DNA of 52,133 bases. Source: an uncultured Mollicutes bacterium. Lineage in GTDB: Bacteria; Bacillota_I; Bacilli_A; Acholeplasmatales; Anaeroplasmataceae. The notes under the pieces were generated by a model, which did not search any database, had not been told where the DNA came from, and saw nothing but the letters and a program-made list of their open reading frames with translations. Shown here piece after piece: positions 39,352 through 48,682 of this stretch (its first letter is position 1; every line of letters begins with the position of its first letter). The stretch covers positions 1 to 52,133 of the forward strand of contig CAMWKG010000010.1 of the NCBI GenBank assembly GCA_947174785.1, read 5' to 3'. Both the position numbers and the translations under genes were made by a program.

Positions 39352-41564
39352 TATAGGTGAAGAACTCTTTCCTTAATTTCTTGAGTTCTACCTTGATTCC
39401 AGAACTGTGTACCAATGTAGCCACAGGTACGACGTGCAACATTCAATTTAGATTCATCTGTATTTCCACAGTTTGGACACTTCCAAATTAACTTATCATC
39501 AGCATCTGTTTCAATTACAATTTCACCAGTATAACCACAGCACTGACAGAAATCACTCTTTGTGTTTAACTCAGCATACATAATTGTTTCATAAATATGT
39601 TGCATTAAAGCAATAACTGCAGGTATATTATTTTGTAAATTTGGAACTTCAACATAGCTTACAGCTCCACCTGGAGAAAGCTTTTGGAATTTAGATTCTA
39701 ATGTCAACTTACTAAAAGCGTCAATTTCCTCTGTTACATGGACATGATAGCTGTTTGTAATATAGTTCTTATCTGTAACACCTGGAATGATTCCAAAGCG
39801 TTTTTGAAGGCATTTTGCAAACTTATAAGTTGTTGACTCAAGTGGTGTACCATATACACTAAATGCAATATTCGTATCCTTACGCCATTTAGCACAAGCA
39901 TCATTTAGCTTTTGCATAATCTGTAAGCCTAGCTTAGAGCCTTCTTCTGTTGTATGAGATTCACCGATTAAATATTTAACACATTCACTTAAACCTGCAT
40001 AGCCTAAAGAAATTGTAGAGTAGCCATCAAATAATAGACGATCAATGACTTCCCCCTTCTTAAGTCTTGCAAGTCCACCATGCTGCCAAAGAATTGGAGC
40101 CACATCAGAAGGGGTTCCAAGTAATCTCTTATGACGACACATTAAAGCACGATAGCAAAGCTCTAGACGCTCTTCCATCAATTGCCAGAACTTATTCATA
40201 TCCTTACCTGAAGAACAAGCAATATCAACTAAATTTAAAGTAACTACACCCTGATTAAATCTTCCGTAATACTTTCCCTTGCCTTCAACATAATTTAGAG
40301 CGTTGGCAATATTTCCTAAATGAATTGTAGAATCTGGAGTTAGGAAGGAACGACATCCCATACATGGATAGCAATCTCCTTCACCATTTTCATTAATCTT
40401 TAAGTTCTTCATTACCTTCTCAGAAATATAGTCTGGAACCATTCTCTTTGCAGTACATTTTGCAGAAAGCTCAGTTAAATAATAATATTCTGATTCTGGA
40501 TAAATGTTGTTTTCTTCTAAAACATATATTAATTTAGGGAAAGCTGGAGTAATATAAACTCCTTTTTCATTCTTAACACCAAGAATTCTTTGATGAAGCA
40601 TCTCTTCTATAATCATAGCTAGATCATCTCTAAGTCTTCCTGCTGGAACTTCATTTAAATACATATATACAGTTACAAAAGGAGCTTGACCATTTGTAGT
40701 CATTAAGGTTACCACCTGATACTGAATCATTTGACAACCTTTTTTCACTTCATTTCTAACACGCATTTCTGCAACCTTTGCAATTTGTTCCTCAGAAGCA
40801 TTAATGCCTTGTTCTTTAAACTCTTCACGAACTTCTCTAATAAGCTTTTGTCTAGAAATATCTACAAATGGGGCCAAGTGAGATAAAGTAATGGACTGGC
40901 CACCATACTGGCTAGAAGCAACCTGAGCAATAATCTGAGTTGCAACATTACAAGCTGTAGAAAAGCTCTTTGGCTTCTCAATCATAGTTTCACTAATAAC
41001 TGTTCCATTTTGTAGCATATCCTCTAGATTCACTAAACAACAGTTATGCATATGCTGTGCAAAGTAATCTGAGTCATGAAAGTGAATGATACCTTCTTCA
41101 TGTGCCTTTACAATTTCTTCAGGCAATAAAAAACGCTTTGTGATATCCTTACTAACTTCACCTGCCATATAGTCTCTTTGCACACTATTTACAGTTGGGT
41201 TCTTATTAGAATTTTCTTGTTTTACTTCTTCATTATTACACTCTATCAAGCTTAAGATTTGTTCATCCGTAGAATTTGACTTACGGATTAATGCTCTTTT
41301 ATAACGATAAGTAATATATTTTCTTGCGACATTATATGCATGGATACGCATTAATTCATTTTCTACTAGGTTTTGAATCTCTTCAACTCCTAATGCATAC
41401 TTTGCTTTTTTACAAGCCTTTAATACATTATTAGAAAGTTCTAAAATGGTTTCATCATCTAATTGTTCCTTTTCCATAACCTCACTATTTGCCTTACGAA
41501 TAGCTTCAGTTATCTTTTTAATATCAAATTTAACTTCTGTTCCACTTCTCTTGATGATTTTCAT
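39351..41564 (-). CDS. nrdD: Anaerobic ribonucleoside-triphosphate reductase
   Basis: NrdD reduces ribonucleotides to deoxyribonucleotides without oxygen. The 737-residue protein has an N-terminal ATP-cone (KIIKRSGTEVKFDIKKITEAI to about residue 95), the catalytic barrel with HDSDYFAQHMHNCCLVNLEDM, the zinc site CQCCGYTG...CPNCG near residues 670-700, and the glycyl radical loop RRTCGYIG at about residue 715. GGAGG precedes the ATG. It has a promoter with an 18-base spacer and a leader of about 120 bases with a tandem repeat. Confidence 0.97.
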   Translation of the reverse strand: MKIIKRSGTEVKFDIKKITEAIRKANSEVMEKEQLDDETILELSNNVLKACKKAKYALGVEEIQNLVENELMRIHAYNVARKYITYRYKRALIRKSNSTDEQILSLIECNNEEVKQENSNKNPTVNSVQRDYMAGEVSKDITKRFLLPEEIVKAHEEGIIHFHDSDYFAQHMHNCCLVNLEDMLQNGTVISETMIEKPKSFSTACNVATQIIAQVASSQYGGQSITLSHLAPFVDISRQKLIREVREEFKEQGINASEEQIAKVAEMRVRNEVKKGCQMIQYQVVTLMTTNGQAPFVTVYMYLNEVPAGRLRDDLAMIIEEMLHQRILGVKNEKGVYITPAFPKLIYVLEENNIYPESEYYYLTELSAKCTAKRMVPDYISEKVMKNLKINENGEGDCYPCMGCRSFLTPDSTIHLGNIANALNYVEGKGKYYGRFNQGVVTLNLVDIACSSGKDMNKFWQLMEERLELCYRALMCRHKRLLGTPSDVAPILWQHGGLARLKKGEVIDRLLFDGYSTISLGYAGLSECVKYLIGESHTTEEGSKLGLQIMQKLNDACAKWRKDTNIAFSVYGTPLESTTYKFAKCLQKRFGIIPGVTDKNYITNSYHVHVTEEIDAFSKLTLESKFQKLSPGGAVSYVEVPNLQNNIPAVIALMQHIYETIMYAELNTKSDFCQCCGYTGEIVIETDADDKLIWKCPNCGNTDESKLNVARRTCGYIGTQFWNQGRTQEIKERVLHL

Positions 41565-41596
41565 AATTATAACCTCCTAAAAATTTCTTCGCTTGA

Positions 41597-41624
41597 TAAA
41601 AGTACCTCAATAATAGCACCTCAA
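41597..41624 (-). repeat. Tandem 14-bp repeat in the nrdD leader
   Basis: Two adjacent copies, TAAAAGTACCTCAA (41597-41610) and TAATAGCACCTCAA (41611-41624), differ at 2 of 14 positions. They lie 33-60 bases before the nrdD start and well after the promoter, so they would be in the mRNA leader or serve as a DNA operator. The spacing of 14 bases is not a whole helical turn. Confidence 0.7.
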
Positions 41625-41692
41625 TATAATGAAAACAATATGTAAATAACATTATTATTCTATTTAATTTTTTTCCATCTTTCCATAAATAA

Positions 41693-41722
41693 ATTTTATC
41701 GGTTTTTGTCTTGACAAGTCAA
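41693..41722 (-). promoter_or_regulatory. Promoter of nrdD-nrdG
   Basis: TTGACT (41717-41722), 18-base spacer, TAAAAT (41693-41698) on the minus strand. The -35 box is part of the near-palindrome TTGAC-TT-GTCAA, which could bind a dimeric regulator. No convincing NrdR box pair was found. Confidence 0.6.
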
Positions 41723-41846
41723 ATGTAAGGTAAACTATACTGAAAAACGCCTATATTATAGTAATTTTGACATTTTCACCTATGAATTCTATAAATTTTA
41801 TTTATAATGCCTTTTTCACTATTTTTTCAAATAAAAGCAAACAAAA

Positions 41847-41866
41847 AGGCAGGGAAAACCCTGCCT
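41847..41866 (-). terminator. Terminator of the 1711-residue repeat protein gene
   Basis: An 8-bp GC-rich stem (AGGCAGGG / CCCTGCCT) with an AAAA loop is followed on the minus strand by TTTTTGTTTGCTTTTATT. It begins 12 bases after the stop codon. Confidence 0.9.
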
Positions 41867-41878
41867 AATTTATACATT

Positions 41879-44800
41879 TTACAATGATAGTGATATAGAT
41901 TGTATTGTATACTGTAAAGCTAGAATATCTAGTTTCTCACACACAATTTTAGAATCAGTAAGAAGTTTAAACGAAGTATATACTTGTTTTGTAGATACTG
42001 GATAATTGATATTATATCTTCCTGGAATTAAAGTACTTGCCTGATATGTATAAAGTACGTCGTTAATATTTTCAGTTTGAGAGGTTGTCGTAAACCACTG
42101 ATATGCCTTTACTCCAGAACCCTTATCCTCACCTAATGTTTGAGATATGATATATTGGTAGACATCTGAATTAGAAATGGCCTCTAAGACAATTTCTTTA
42201 TTTGTCATCAATAAAATTTCTCCTATATCTAAAACAAGATGATCAAAGGAACCATTATCAGGGTTTAGAAGCTCAATACCTCTAATAATATTCAATATTT
42301 CAGGCTTGCTTAATATACCTACAGAATCATTATCACAATGCTTGCTAGTATCTAAATTTGTACTATTTACATCTATACTAACCGTATCTTGATTTAAAAC
42401 CTTTTGAGAAATCGTCGTTCTAATAATTTCACTATTTACTAACGCTTGTTTTTCTGCCTCAGTAGTAGGTACAGCAATTTCATCAAAGCTTAAATTTGTA
42501 GGATCATCCATACCAATTCCTATAGTTAATGCTAGTAATAGGTTAGACAATTCCTCCTGCTCAATATATTTTTCTATTGAGCTTTGATATTGATAAGTAT
42601 ATGGAACCTTCAATTCATCTATGATGCAAACAGATGAGGTATCCACCATAATCTTACTTGATAATGTAGAAGATACAATTATAGATGCAGTCATTACATC
42701 TGCTTCTGTCTTAGTTCTTGGTAATGTCAAATGGCTAAGCTCAAAATTGCTTGCATTAATAGAATCCTCTGTTGTTGCAAAAAGTGCATTAAAGAAGGCC
42801 TTGAATTCCTGCTTATCGATTTGATTCTTTGTTTCATTTTTCAAAGTATCTACTGGTTGGATTACTATATTTGGAATCACAAGATCTTGAATTGTCACAA
42901 ATTTCTCTGATAATGTTAATTGAAGAATTTGAGATTCTAAGATGGTATCTGTCTTTGAAGAGGTAAGCTCAATATTTTCCAAATTAGAATTTAAATTTGA
43001 CATTTCAAGCTGGTCTGTATCAAACAATACAAACATAGCAGATAACACACTTTGTAGCTCTGTTGTTGCAATCAAATTCTCGATTTGATTTTGAATAGAC
43101 ATTTCTTCTGTTGTAATGCTTCTTGGAATGGATAATTCATCCATACCTCCTAGTTTATGAGAAATGGTTGCCGTAATAATATTAGAATCTAACAATACTG
43201 CTAAATCCTTTTTAGTTATAGTTAAAGAAGCAAATTCCTCACCGATAGTATCAACAACAATAGAGTCATCCCCTAAGATAATAAACATTAAATTTAGTAA
43301 TTTGGTCAATTCTTCTGTATCAATATTATTAATCATCATTCCATTAATTATTTGTTCTTTTGTTGCATATTTATCCAAAATTACAATTTGATTATTCTCA
43401 GATAATTTTGATGATACAGTTGCATTTAAAATACTAGATTGAGTTATATAAGGTATAGATTCTTTTTTAATCATCAAGCTTGTAAGCTGATGATCCAAAT
43501 CATTAACCATGATTACATCTGATTCTAATAGCTTAAACATTGCTTCAAATAGATTAGTTAATTCATCCTTATTCACAATATGTCCTGATTCTTTATTAAC
43601 AAAATCTGATGCTTTCGCACAAGATAGCGGAACATAAATCTGATGTAATTTAGACATTTTATTAGTTATCGTAGCACGAAGGATGGAAGAATTTAAAATG
43701 ATTGGAGTTGCATCTGCCCTAAAGGTTAAATCAAATAGGTCATCATCTAATTCTTTAACAACAATTTCACTTCGATTAAATAGTTTAAATACAGCTTTAA
43801 ATAAATCATTAAGAGCCTGCTGCTCAACAAGATTATTATTATAAAGCTCAGTAGGAACATGGAAAATTTGAGTTATTTTATTGCTTAAGGAAGCATTTAA
43901 AATTGCTGAAGCACAGATATCATCTATTCCGTTTTCTCTTAATTTTAAATCATCTTGCAACGTTTCAAAATTAAACTCAGCTGGAATTTTTCCATTTTCA
44001 TCCTTATCAATAAAGGTTTCAACAGCCTTTAACATTAAATAGATTTCATCATCTAATGTGTCATCTGAATCACCAAGCCACTTATTTCCTGTTAAATCTA
44101 AGTCTGTCTTAAATTTCTCAAAATCTATTTGATATGGCTCTGGAATAACTAAAAAGCCTTCTTCATTCTTGTCTAGCATTAATTGAATTAATGTGGCTGT
44201 AATAGTTTTACTCTTGCTTAATTCAGCCTTATTTTCAAATATCGCATTATAATTAATTTTCATTTCTTTTGACTCATCAAAGAAAACAATTTGTTGAATG
44301 TCAACAAAAATATCGCGAAGCTCTGTAGCCTGGATAACATTTACACATTTTTCTGTAGTAGTTGGTGCATTTACTTCCTCTAAAGAAGCTCTTGCAACAA
44401 CAATTTGAAAGCCATCTAAATCAGTGACCATATCACTTATTGTGTATCTTAAAACCTTAGAAGAACAAATTTGATTCAATGTTTCTTTATCTAGATTCAG
44501 AAGATCAGAAGGTTGGATGTTACCATTTAGTAATTCATTTATTAAATACTTTTCTTCTTCTACTTTCACTTCAGCAATACTATGTATAGCTTCAATTAGA
44601 ACACAAATTTCTCCATCGCCACTCTCACTAATCCATCTTTCAGGATCATCATAGGTCATAGGTAAAATAATCTGTTCTTGTGAAGAAGAAACTCCAATAA
44701 TAACATTGGCAAGTGTTCCTTGTAACAATAAAGATTCTTTGAGCTTCAAATCAATATAATCATTTGAGAAGATATGAGCATAATCAATATTATCTGGATG

Positions 44801-47014
44801 ATCCATAACTTCTACAATTAAATCTTTACAGTTAGAAAGCAAATCAGCAATGATTTCAATTTCACTATGCTTAATGATTTTACAGCCTTCTTTTATTTCT
44901 ATTATATCTTCTGGTAAATAGAGCTTAAAACCACCATTACCAAAATCAGCATAAGTTAAATAGGTAGATAAAATGTAATATACTAATTTAGAATTGATTA
45001 TATTTTTAATCAGTGTTGTCTCTGTCCCATCCACTGTAATTGTCTTAGTCAAAACCTCTAGCATTTCCTTAATCTGTTCTGACTGAACACTACCCTCACC
45101 ATTTTTCGTCATAGCAATGAGCAAAGGTCCTCCGCCATTTTTAAGGAGAAGCTTTACTGTGGAAAGTAATATACTACACTCTCCATCCTTACCAACATAA
45201 TCAATGTCCTTAGGAATCCTAACATTTTCATCTTTTGCAATATCAACAACGATTTTATCAATTTCTTTTCCTACAATTGAAGATTTAAACACAACATCTA
45301 ATAACAAAGATGATTCTAGTTGTTCAGTTAGTTCATCAAATGCTGTTTCCATATCCTTTGCATTTTCTCTTTCGAAAATATATGCAAGATTTTCAATCAT
45401 CTTATCATTATCCTTGTCATATACCTCATAAGCAATAGAAAGTAAAGGATCACATGCATTTAACAAAATATTAAATTCCTTTATCCAATCGATATCGTCA
45501 GGGACTTCAAATTCTATTTCTTCTTCAATTAAAGAAGTTGATGCATATGTATATAAACCTTTTATAATCTTATTTCCAATAGTAGCTCTTGAATCAAATA
45601 AGGATAATTTTTGAATGGTAGGAATAAAATTCTTAGCTATTAGAATCATTTGCTTATTAGAAACAAGCTTTGATTCTTCTTCACTTGTATTCAATTGTGG
45701 TTTTTCATTTTGGGCAGCATTTACTTCTGCAACAACCTGAACTAATCCTTTGAATAAATTCTTCATATCAGCTTCAGTTGCTAAATCTGTCACCTTTATT
45801 CCATCTTCACTTTTAAATAATTGATTTACAAGACCAACGATTCTTTCATCAGAAACAACAATATCAATATGATTTACTAATGAAGTTAAGGAGGATAAGC
45901 ATAAATTTGACATAAAGGTTTTACCGTCAAATTCATCAATCAATTTAGAAAATTCTTCTGCAAATCCCTCATTGCCCATAGTAGATATTAAAATCTGCAT
46001 CTGCCTGTCATTATCTACACCTGCAACTAAATCCTCTATATCCTTTGTTTCTCCATATTTTAACATCAAAGCAAAGGTGCTATTGATAAAATGAACGTAT
46101 TCTCCTATTTCATCTCTTAAATAAAACTTTTCATTTTCTACACCAAGATTTTCATCATTAAGTCTACCTTGCAAAACAATATCAGCAAAATAAAAGTAAA
46201 ATGGTGTGTGACTTGTGTCCTTTATAGAATTCAGTATCTGGAAAATACCTGTATTTCCCATGGCACACACATAGCTATAATAATCATATGCTTCATTCCA
46301 TGTTTTATCCTGAAACTCAACAGTCTGTTCATCTTTTAACTGGTCTCTTTGAGGTAGGTTTGTTCCACCTGTTACAATATAGATTAAGCTTCCCAAAAAA
46401 GAAAAACAAATGATTGCAGTAAATGTAGATCTCACCCCACCAATTAAACTTCCCAAAAGTCTTCTTCGCTTATATGGATGATTTACCTCACCATTTTGAT
46501 ACTTTCTTGTTTCTTTTCTAATCTTCCTTCTTACAGGGTACGCAATTAAATAAATAATATATAAGAAGAATAATAAGAAACCATATAAAATATAGCATAG
46601 GATTGCAATGACAAGATGGTAAGCCATATCTACTAAAGTATTGATATAAGCTGCATTTTCCACTATCAAATAATATGGTATAGATTGCTTATCACTTATC
46701 TCTTCTGCAATCTTCTGTAAAAGCATTTCATGCAAGGTTAGAAAGTCCTTATTTACTGATAGGATACTTTGTAGGCTTGTTCCAAATTTTCCTAATATTC
46801 CATTTATAAATTTAACCATATTCGCATCTAGATTAGGATTATTTACAATGCATAAATATACAATTAAACAAATTACACCAGCTGCCAACATGTGAATAAA
46901 CAATATCAAACTCTTTCTAAATCCACGAATACAACCAACTAAAATCCCACATAAAACTGTGAAGATAAATAGAAAGGTTGGTCCCCATGTAATAAAGAAT
47001 TTTATCATGTCCAT
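41879..47014 (-). CDS. Giant membrane protein: CvpA-like domain plus about 12 repeats
   Basis: The 1711-residue protein has about four membrane helices at roughly residues 9-33, 37-57, 128-160 and 192-215. The motif RRRLLGSLIGGVRSTF before the last helix and GILVGCIRGFRKSL after the first resemble CvpA-type proteins. The rest, about 1490 residues, is predicted to lie outside the cell. From about residue 660 to 1640 it is built of degenerate repeats of about 85 residues, each with a helix like ELTNLFEAMFKLL, then SSILNATVSSKL and a strand ending in IP. Earlier, weaker copies reach back to about 480. No anchor, signal peptide or enzyme motif was seen. GAGGAGGTG precedes the ATG. Confidence 0.85.
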   Translation of the reverse strand: MDMIKFFITWGPTFLFIFTVLCGILVGCIRGFRKSLILFIHMLAAGVICLIVYLCIVNNPNLDANMVKFINGILGKFGTSLQSILSVNKDFLTLHEMLLQKIAEEISDKQSIPYYLIVENAAYINTLVDMAYHLVIAILCYILYGFLLFFLYIIYLIAYPVRRKIRKETRKYQNGEVNHPYKRRRLLGSLIGGVRSTFTAIICFSFLGSLIYIVTGGTNLPQRDQLKDEQTVEFQDKTWNEAYDYYSYVCAMGNTGIFQILNSIKDTSHTPFYFYFADIVLQGRLNDENLGVENEKFYLRDEIGEYVHFINSTFALMLKYGETKDIEDLVAGVDNDRQMQILISTMGNEGFAEEFSKLIDEFDGKTFMSNLCLSSLTSLVNHIDIVVSDERIVGLVNQLFKSEDGIKVTDLATEADMKNLFKGLVQVVAEVNAAQNEKPQLNTSEEESKLVSNKQMILIAKNFIPTIQKLSLFDSRATIGNKIIKGLYTYASTSLIEEEIEFEVPDDIDWIKEFNILLNACDPLLSIAYEVYDKDNDKMIENLAYIFERENAKDMETAFDELTEQLESSLLLDVVFKSSIVGKEIDKIVVDIAKDENVRIPKDIDYVGKDGECSILLSTVKLLLKNGGGPLLIAMTKNGEGSVQSEQIKEMLEVLTKTITVDGTETTLIKNIINSKLVYYILSTYLTYADFGNGGFKLYLPEDIIEIKEGCKIIKHSEIEIIADLLSNCKDLIVEVMDHPDNIDYAHIFSNDYIDLKLKESLLLQGTLANVIIGVSSSQEQIILPMTYDDPERWISESGDGEICVLIEAIHSIAEVKVEEEKYLINELLNGNIQPSDLLNLDKETLNQICSSKVLRYTISDMVTDLDGFQIVVARASLEEVNAPTTTEKCVNVIQATELRDIFVDIQQIVFFDESKEMKINYNAIFENKAELSKSKTITATLIQLMLDKNEEGFLVIPEPYQIDFEKFKTDLDLTGNKWLGDSDDTLDDEIYLMLKAVETFIDKDENGKIPAEFNFETLQDDLKLRENGIDDICASAILNASLSNKITQIFHVPTELYNNNLVEQQALNDLFKAVFKLFNRSEIVVKELDDDLFDLTFRADATPIILNSSILRATITNKMSKLHQIYVPLSCAKASDFVNKESGHIVNKDELTNLFEAMFKLLESDVIMVNDLDHQLTSLMIKKESIPYITQSSILNATVSSKLSENNQIVILDKYATKEQIINGMMINNIDTEELTKLLNLMFIILGDDSIVVDTIGEEFASLTITKKDLAVLLDSNIITATISHKLGGMDELSIPRSITTEEMSIQNQIENLIATTELQSVLSAMFVLFDTDQLEMSNLNSNLENIELTSSKTDTILESQILQLTLSEKFVTIQDLVIPNIVIQPVDTLKNETKNQIDKQEFKAFFNALFATTEDSINASNFELSHLTLPRTKTEADVMTASIIVSSTLSSKIMVDTSSVCIIDELKVPYTYQYQSSIEKYIEQEELSNLLLALTIGIGMDDPTNLSFDEIAVPTTEAEKQALVNSEIIRTTISQKVLNQDTVSIDVNSTNLDTSKHCDNDSVGILSKPEILNIIRGIELLNPDNGSFDHLVLDIGEILLMTNKEIVLEAISNSDVYQYIISQTLGEDKGSGVKAYQWFTTTSQTENINDVLYTYQASTLIPGRYNINYPVSTKQVYTSFKLLTDSKIVCEKLDILALQYTIQSISLSL
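42100..45110 (-). repeat. Protein-level repeat region in the giant membrane protein
   Basis: Twelve copies of the pattern S-x-I/V-x-x-x-T/S-I/L-S-x-K are spaced by about 235-295 bases, centred near 42160, 42415, 42670, 42925, 43170, 43415, 43665, 43900, 44195, 44455, 44715 and 44980. Examples are NSSILRATITNKM, QSSILNATVSSKL, DSNIITATISHKL, ESQILQLTLSEKF and NSEIIRTTISQKV. Two more likely copies lie near 45285 (KSSIVGKEIDKI) and 45575. At the DNA level the copies have diverged, so this is an old duplication array rather than an active tandem repeat. Confidence 0.8.
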
Positions 47015-47046
47015 AAAAGCACCTCCTCCATAGACAATATATCACT

Positions 47047-47075
47047 ATTGTACCAAAAAAATATCTAATCAACAA
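47047..47075 (-). promoter_or_regulatory. Candidate promoter of the giant repeat protein
   Basis: TTGTTG (47070-47075), 17-base spacer, TACAAT (47047-47052) on the minus strand, about 33 bases before the start codon. Both hexamers are imperfect. Confidence 0.5.
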
Positions 47076-47124
47076 TAATAAAATTAAATAAAAAAGAAAA
47101 ACACACCATCTTTTTAAAAAACAT

Positions 47125-47153
47125 TTGCAAAATGCTTAAATCTATGCTATACT
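47125..47153 (+). promoter_or_regulatory. Promoter of the tRNA-Trp gene
   Basis: TTGCAA (47125-47130), 17-base spacer, TATACT (47148-47153) on the plus strand, 15 bases before the tRNA 5' end. Confidence 0.75.
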
Positions 47154-47168
47154 TTTCTATGCATAAAT

Positions 47169-47243
47169 AGGGGTATGGTGTCAATGGTAGCACGCGGGTC
47201 TCCAAAACCTTTAGTGTGGGTTCGAATCCTACTACCCCTGCCA
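47169..47243 (+). tRNA. tRNA-Trp (anticodon CCA)
   Basis: The 75-base gene folds as a tRNA: acceptor stem AGGGGTA with TACCCCT (47233-47239), discriminator G, encoded CCA end (47241-47243), T-arm with GGTTCGAATCC and anticodon loop CTCCAAA, giving CCA for Trp. The sequence closely follows Bacillus tRNA-Trp. The outermost anticodon-stem pair (27-43) is a C-T mismatch and the next a G-U pair, which is a little unusual. A promoter and a terminator flank it, so it is transcribed alone. Confidence 0.95.
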
Positions 47244-47255
47244 ATTATAAAATTC

Positions 47256-47286
47256 AAAAGGAGAGACTTTCTCTCCTTTTTTGTTT
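47256..47286 (+). terminator. Terminator of tRNA-Trp
   Basis: An 11-bp stem (AAAAGGAGAGA / TCTCTCCTTTT) with a CTT loop runs into TTTTTTGTTTTT, 12 bases after the tRNA 3' end. Confidence 0.9.
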
Positions 47287-47319
47287 TTATTGTTTTAAAT
47301 ATGGCTTTTTGAAAATATC

Positions 47320-48660
47320 TTATTTCGTCAACCAATATCCAGTTTTATTAGAACCTATTCGTTCTACTAAATCCTTTTCCTTTAATGATTTAATAGTTCT
47401 TTCAATCGTTCTTAAAGTTAAAGAACATTGCTTTGCAATATCTTCCATAGTAAAATTTTTATTTGTTTGAATTGCTGCAAGGACCTTTTGTTCAGTTTTG
47501 TTCAATTTTATCCCGACATTTATCCCGACATTTATCCCGACATTTAATTCATGTGCGACCAAGTTTCTACTATTAATAACTTCTTTATCAAAAGGCAAAA
47601 CCACATTAATATAATTTTCTTCTATATCAAAAGCATCTTTTCCATAGATCTTAATCACATCTGGTATACCATGACCTGTTTGTTCAACATAATCCAAGTC
47701 AGATAAGATTCTCATCAAAGATTTGTTTCTAGGTGTGCTTACTCCTTTAAAAAACATTTCTTTTGTTTGACCTTGTGGAAGTCCACCATGAGAAATAATT
47801 TCTATTCTATCACTAAAAATATAAACTGCTGGCTCAACCTTTGTCCAATCGTTATGAGCAATAGCATTGATAAAAATTTCTCTCAAAGCATCTTGATTAA
47901 GCAATCTCTTATCTACTCTCTGAGCTCCTTGAATTACAGACATAGTATAATTTTCTGCTTCTAAACGATTAATCATCCTATCTATAGCAACCAATAAGCA
48001 TTGATATCCATATTCGCTTTTTTCTACCAGTTCAGATTTATCTATACCTCTAAATCTAGCTATTTTAATAGAAATTCTATTCTCATCAGATAGTAATTCG
48101 GCTAATAAATTATACTTACCATTTCTTGTTTTCAAATCAAGATTATCTTCAAATGTGTCATCAGAAAGATGAAATTTCTTTTCACCATAATATATTTTTA
48201 ATTGCTTAAAACTTAACTTAGTGCGGTTGCTTTCAATCTGTGTTATATCATTGTTAGATAAATAAATTGAACCAAATTTATTTTCAATTTGCTGTTCAGT
48301 CATACTTCTACAGCTTGTACCAACTCTAATATAACACCCCTTAGAACTTCTGCCATACTTTTTAATATAATATAACGAATCGCCCTTAGATACCTTTACT
48401 TCAATAATCATCTTACCAGCTTCATACTTAGCAGAAACTTCTATGAGTTCTTGAGGGTTTGGCAATATTCCATTAGAGATAATGTCTGCAATATTCTTCA
48501 TCACTTCATCTAATTTATTTACACCTACAACCATTCCATCATCTTCGACCCCAATATAAATAACACCATTATGGGTATTAAGAAAAGCTACTACTTCCTT
48601 TTCAAATGTTTCATTAAGATTTCTTTTTAATTCAATGCTTTCTGTTTCTTGAAAAATCAT
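47320..48660 (-). CDS. AlbA_2 / HATPase_c_4 / winged-helix transcriptional regulator
   Basis: The 446-residue protein has an AlbA_2 (Schlafen-like) DNA-binding domain (residues 1 to about 115; ESIELKRNLNETFEKEVVAFLNTHNG, YIGVEDDG), a GHKL-type ATP-binding domain (about 255-345; LREIFINAIAHNDW, DRIEIISHGGLPQG, TGHGIPDV) and a C-terminal winged helix (about 388-446; TMEDIAKQCSLTLRTIERTIKSL). A linker with NVGI repeats (about 372-384) joins the last two. Such proteins are common in mobile and defence-rich regions and are thought to be stress-responsive regulators; the target is unknown. It has its own promoter, which overlaps the end of the next gene. Confidence 0.88.
   Translation of the reverse strand: MIFQETESIELKRNLNETFEKEVVAFLNTHNGVIYIGVEDDGMVVGVNKLDEVMKNIADIISNGILPNPQELIEVSAKYEAGKMIIEVKVSKGDSLYYIKKYGRSSKGCYIRVGTSCRSMTEQQIENKFGSIYLSNNDITQIESNRTKLSFKQLKIYYGEKKFHLSDDTFEDNLDLKTRNGKYNLLAELLSDENRISIKIARFRGIDKSELVEKSEYGYQCLLVAIDRMINRLEAENYTMSVIQGAQRVDKRLLNQDALREIFINAIAHNDWTKVEPAVYIFSDRIEIISHGGLPQGQTKEMFFKGVSTPRNKSLMRILSDLDYVEQTGHGIPDVIKIYGKDAFDIEENYINVVLPFDKEVINSRNLVAHELNVGINVGINVGIKLNKTEQKVLAAIQTNKNFTMEDIAKQCSLTLRTIERTIKSLKEKDLVERIGSNKTGYWLTK
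47508..47543 (-). repeat. In-frame 12-bp tandem repeat in the AlbA_2 regulator
   Basis: Three perfect copies of TTATCCCGACAT stand in a row, with a partial fourth, inside the coding region. They encode NVGI repeats between the ATP-binding domain and the winged helix. Because the unit is 12 bp, gain or loss of copies keeps the frame and would only change linker length. Confidence 0.95.
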
Positions 48661-48682
48661 CTGGTATCTTTCCTTTCTTCGA

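Larger units (their letters stand above)
41565..41878. other. nrdD leader and nrdD-giant protein intergenic region
   Basis: From the nrdD side this 314-base stretch holds the ribosome site, the 14-bp tandem repeat at 41597-41624, the promoter at 41693-41722, an AT-rich part with the palindrome CTATATTATAG (41751-41761), and the terminator of the 1711-residue gene at 41847-41866. No further gene was seen. Confidence 0.7.

Noticed and set aside
41751-41761. Palindrome CTATATTATAG upstream of nrdD as an NrdR box
   Set aside because: The spacing is one base longer than the NrdR consensus core and no second box was found at the usual distance.
47216-47470. Plus-strand frame starting inside the tRNA-Trp gene
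   Set aside because: It overlaps the tRNA and its terminator and is antisense to the regulator gene. A minus-strand frame at 47147-47335 is likewise a read of the tRNA complement (RGSRIRTHTKGFGDP).
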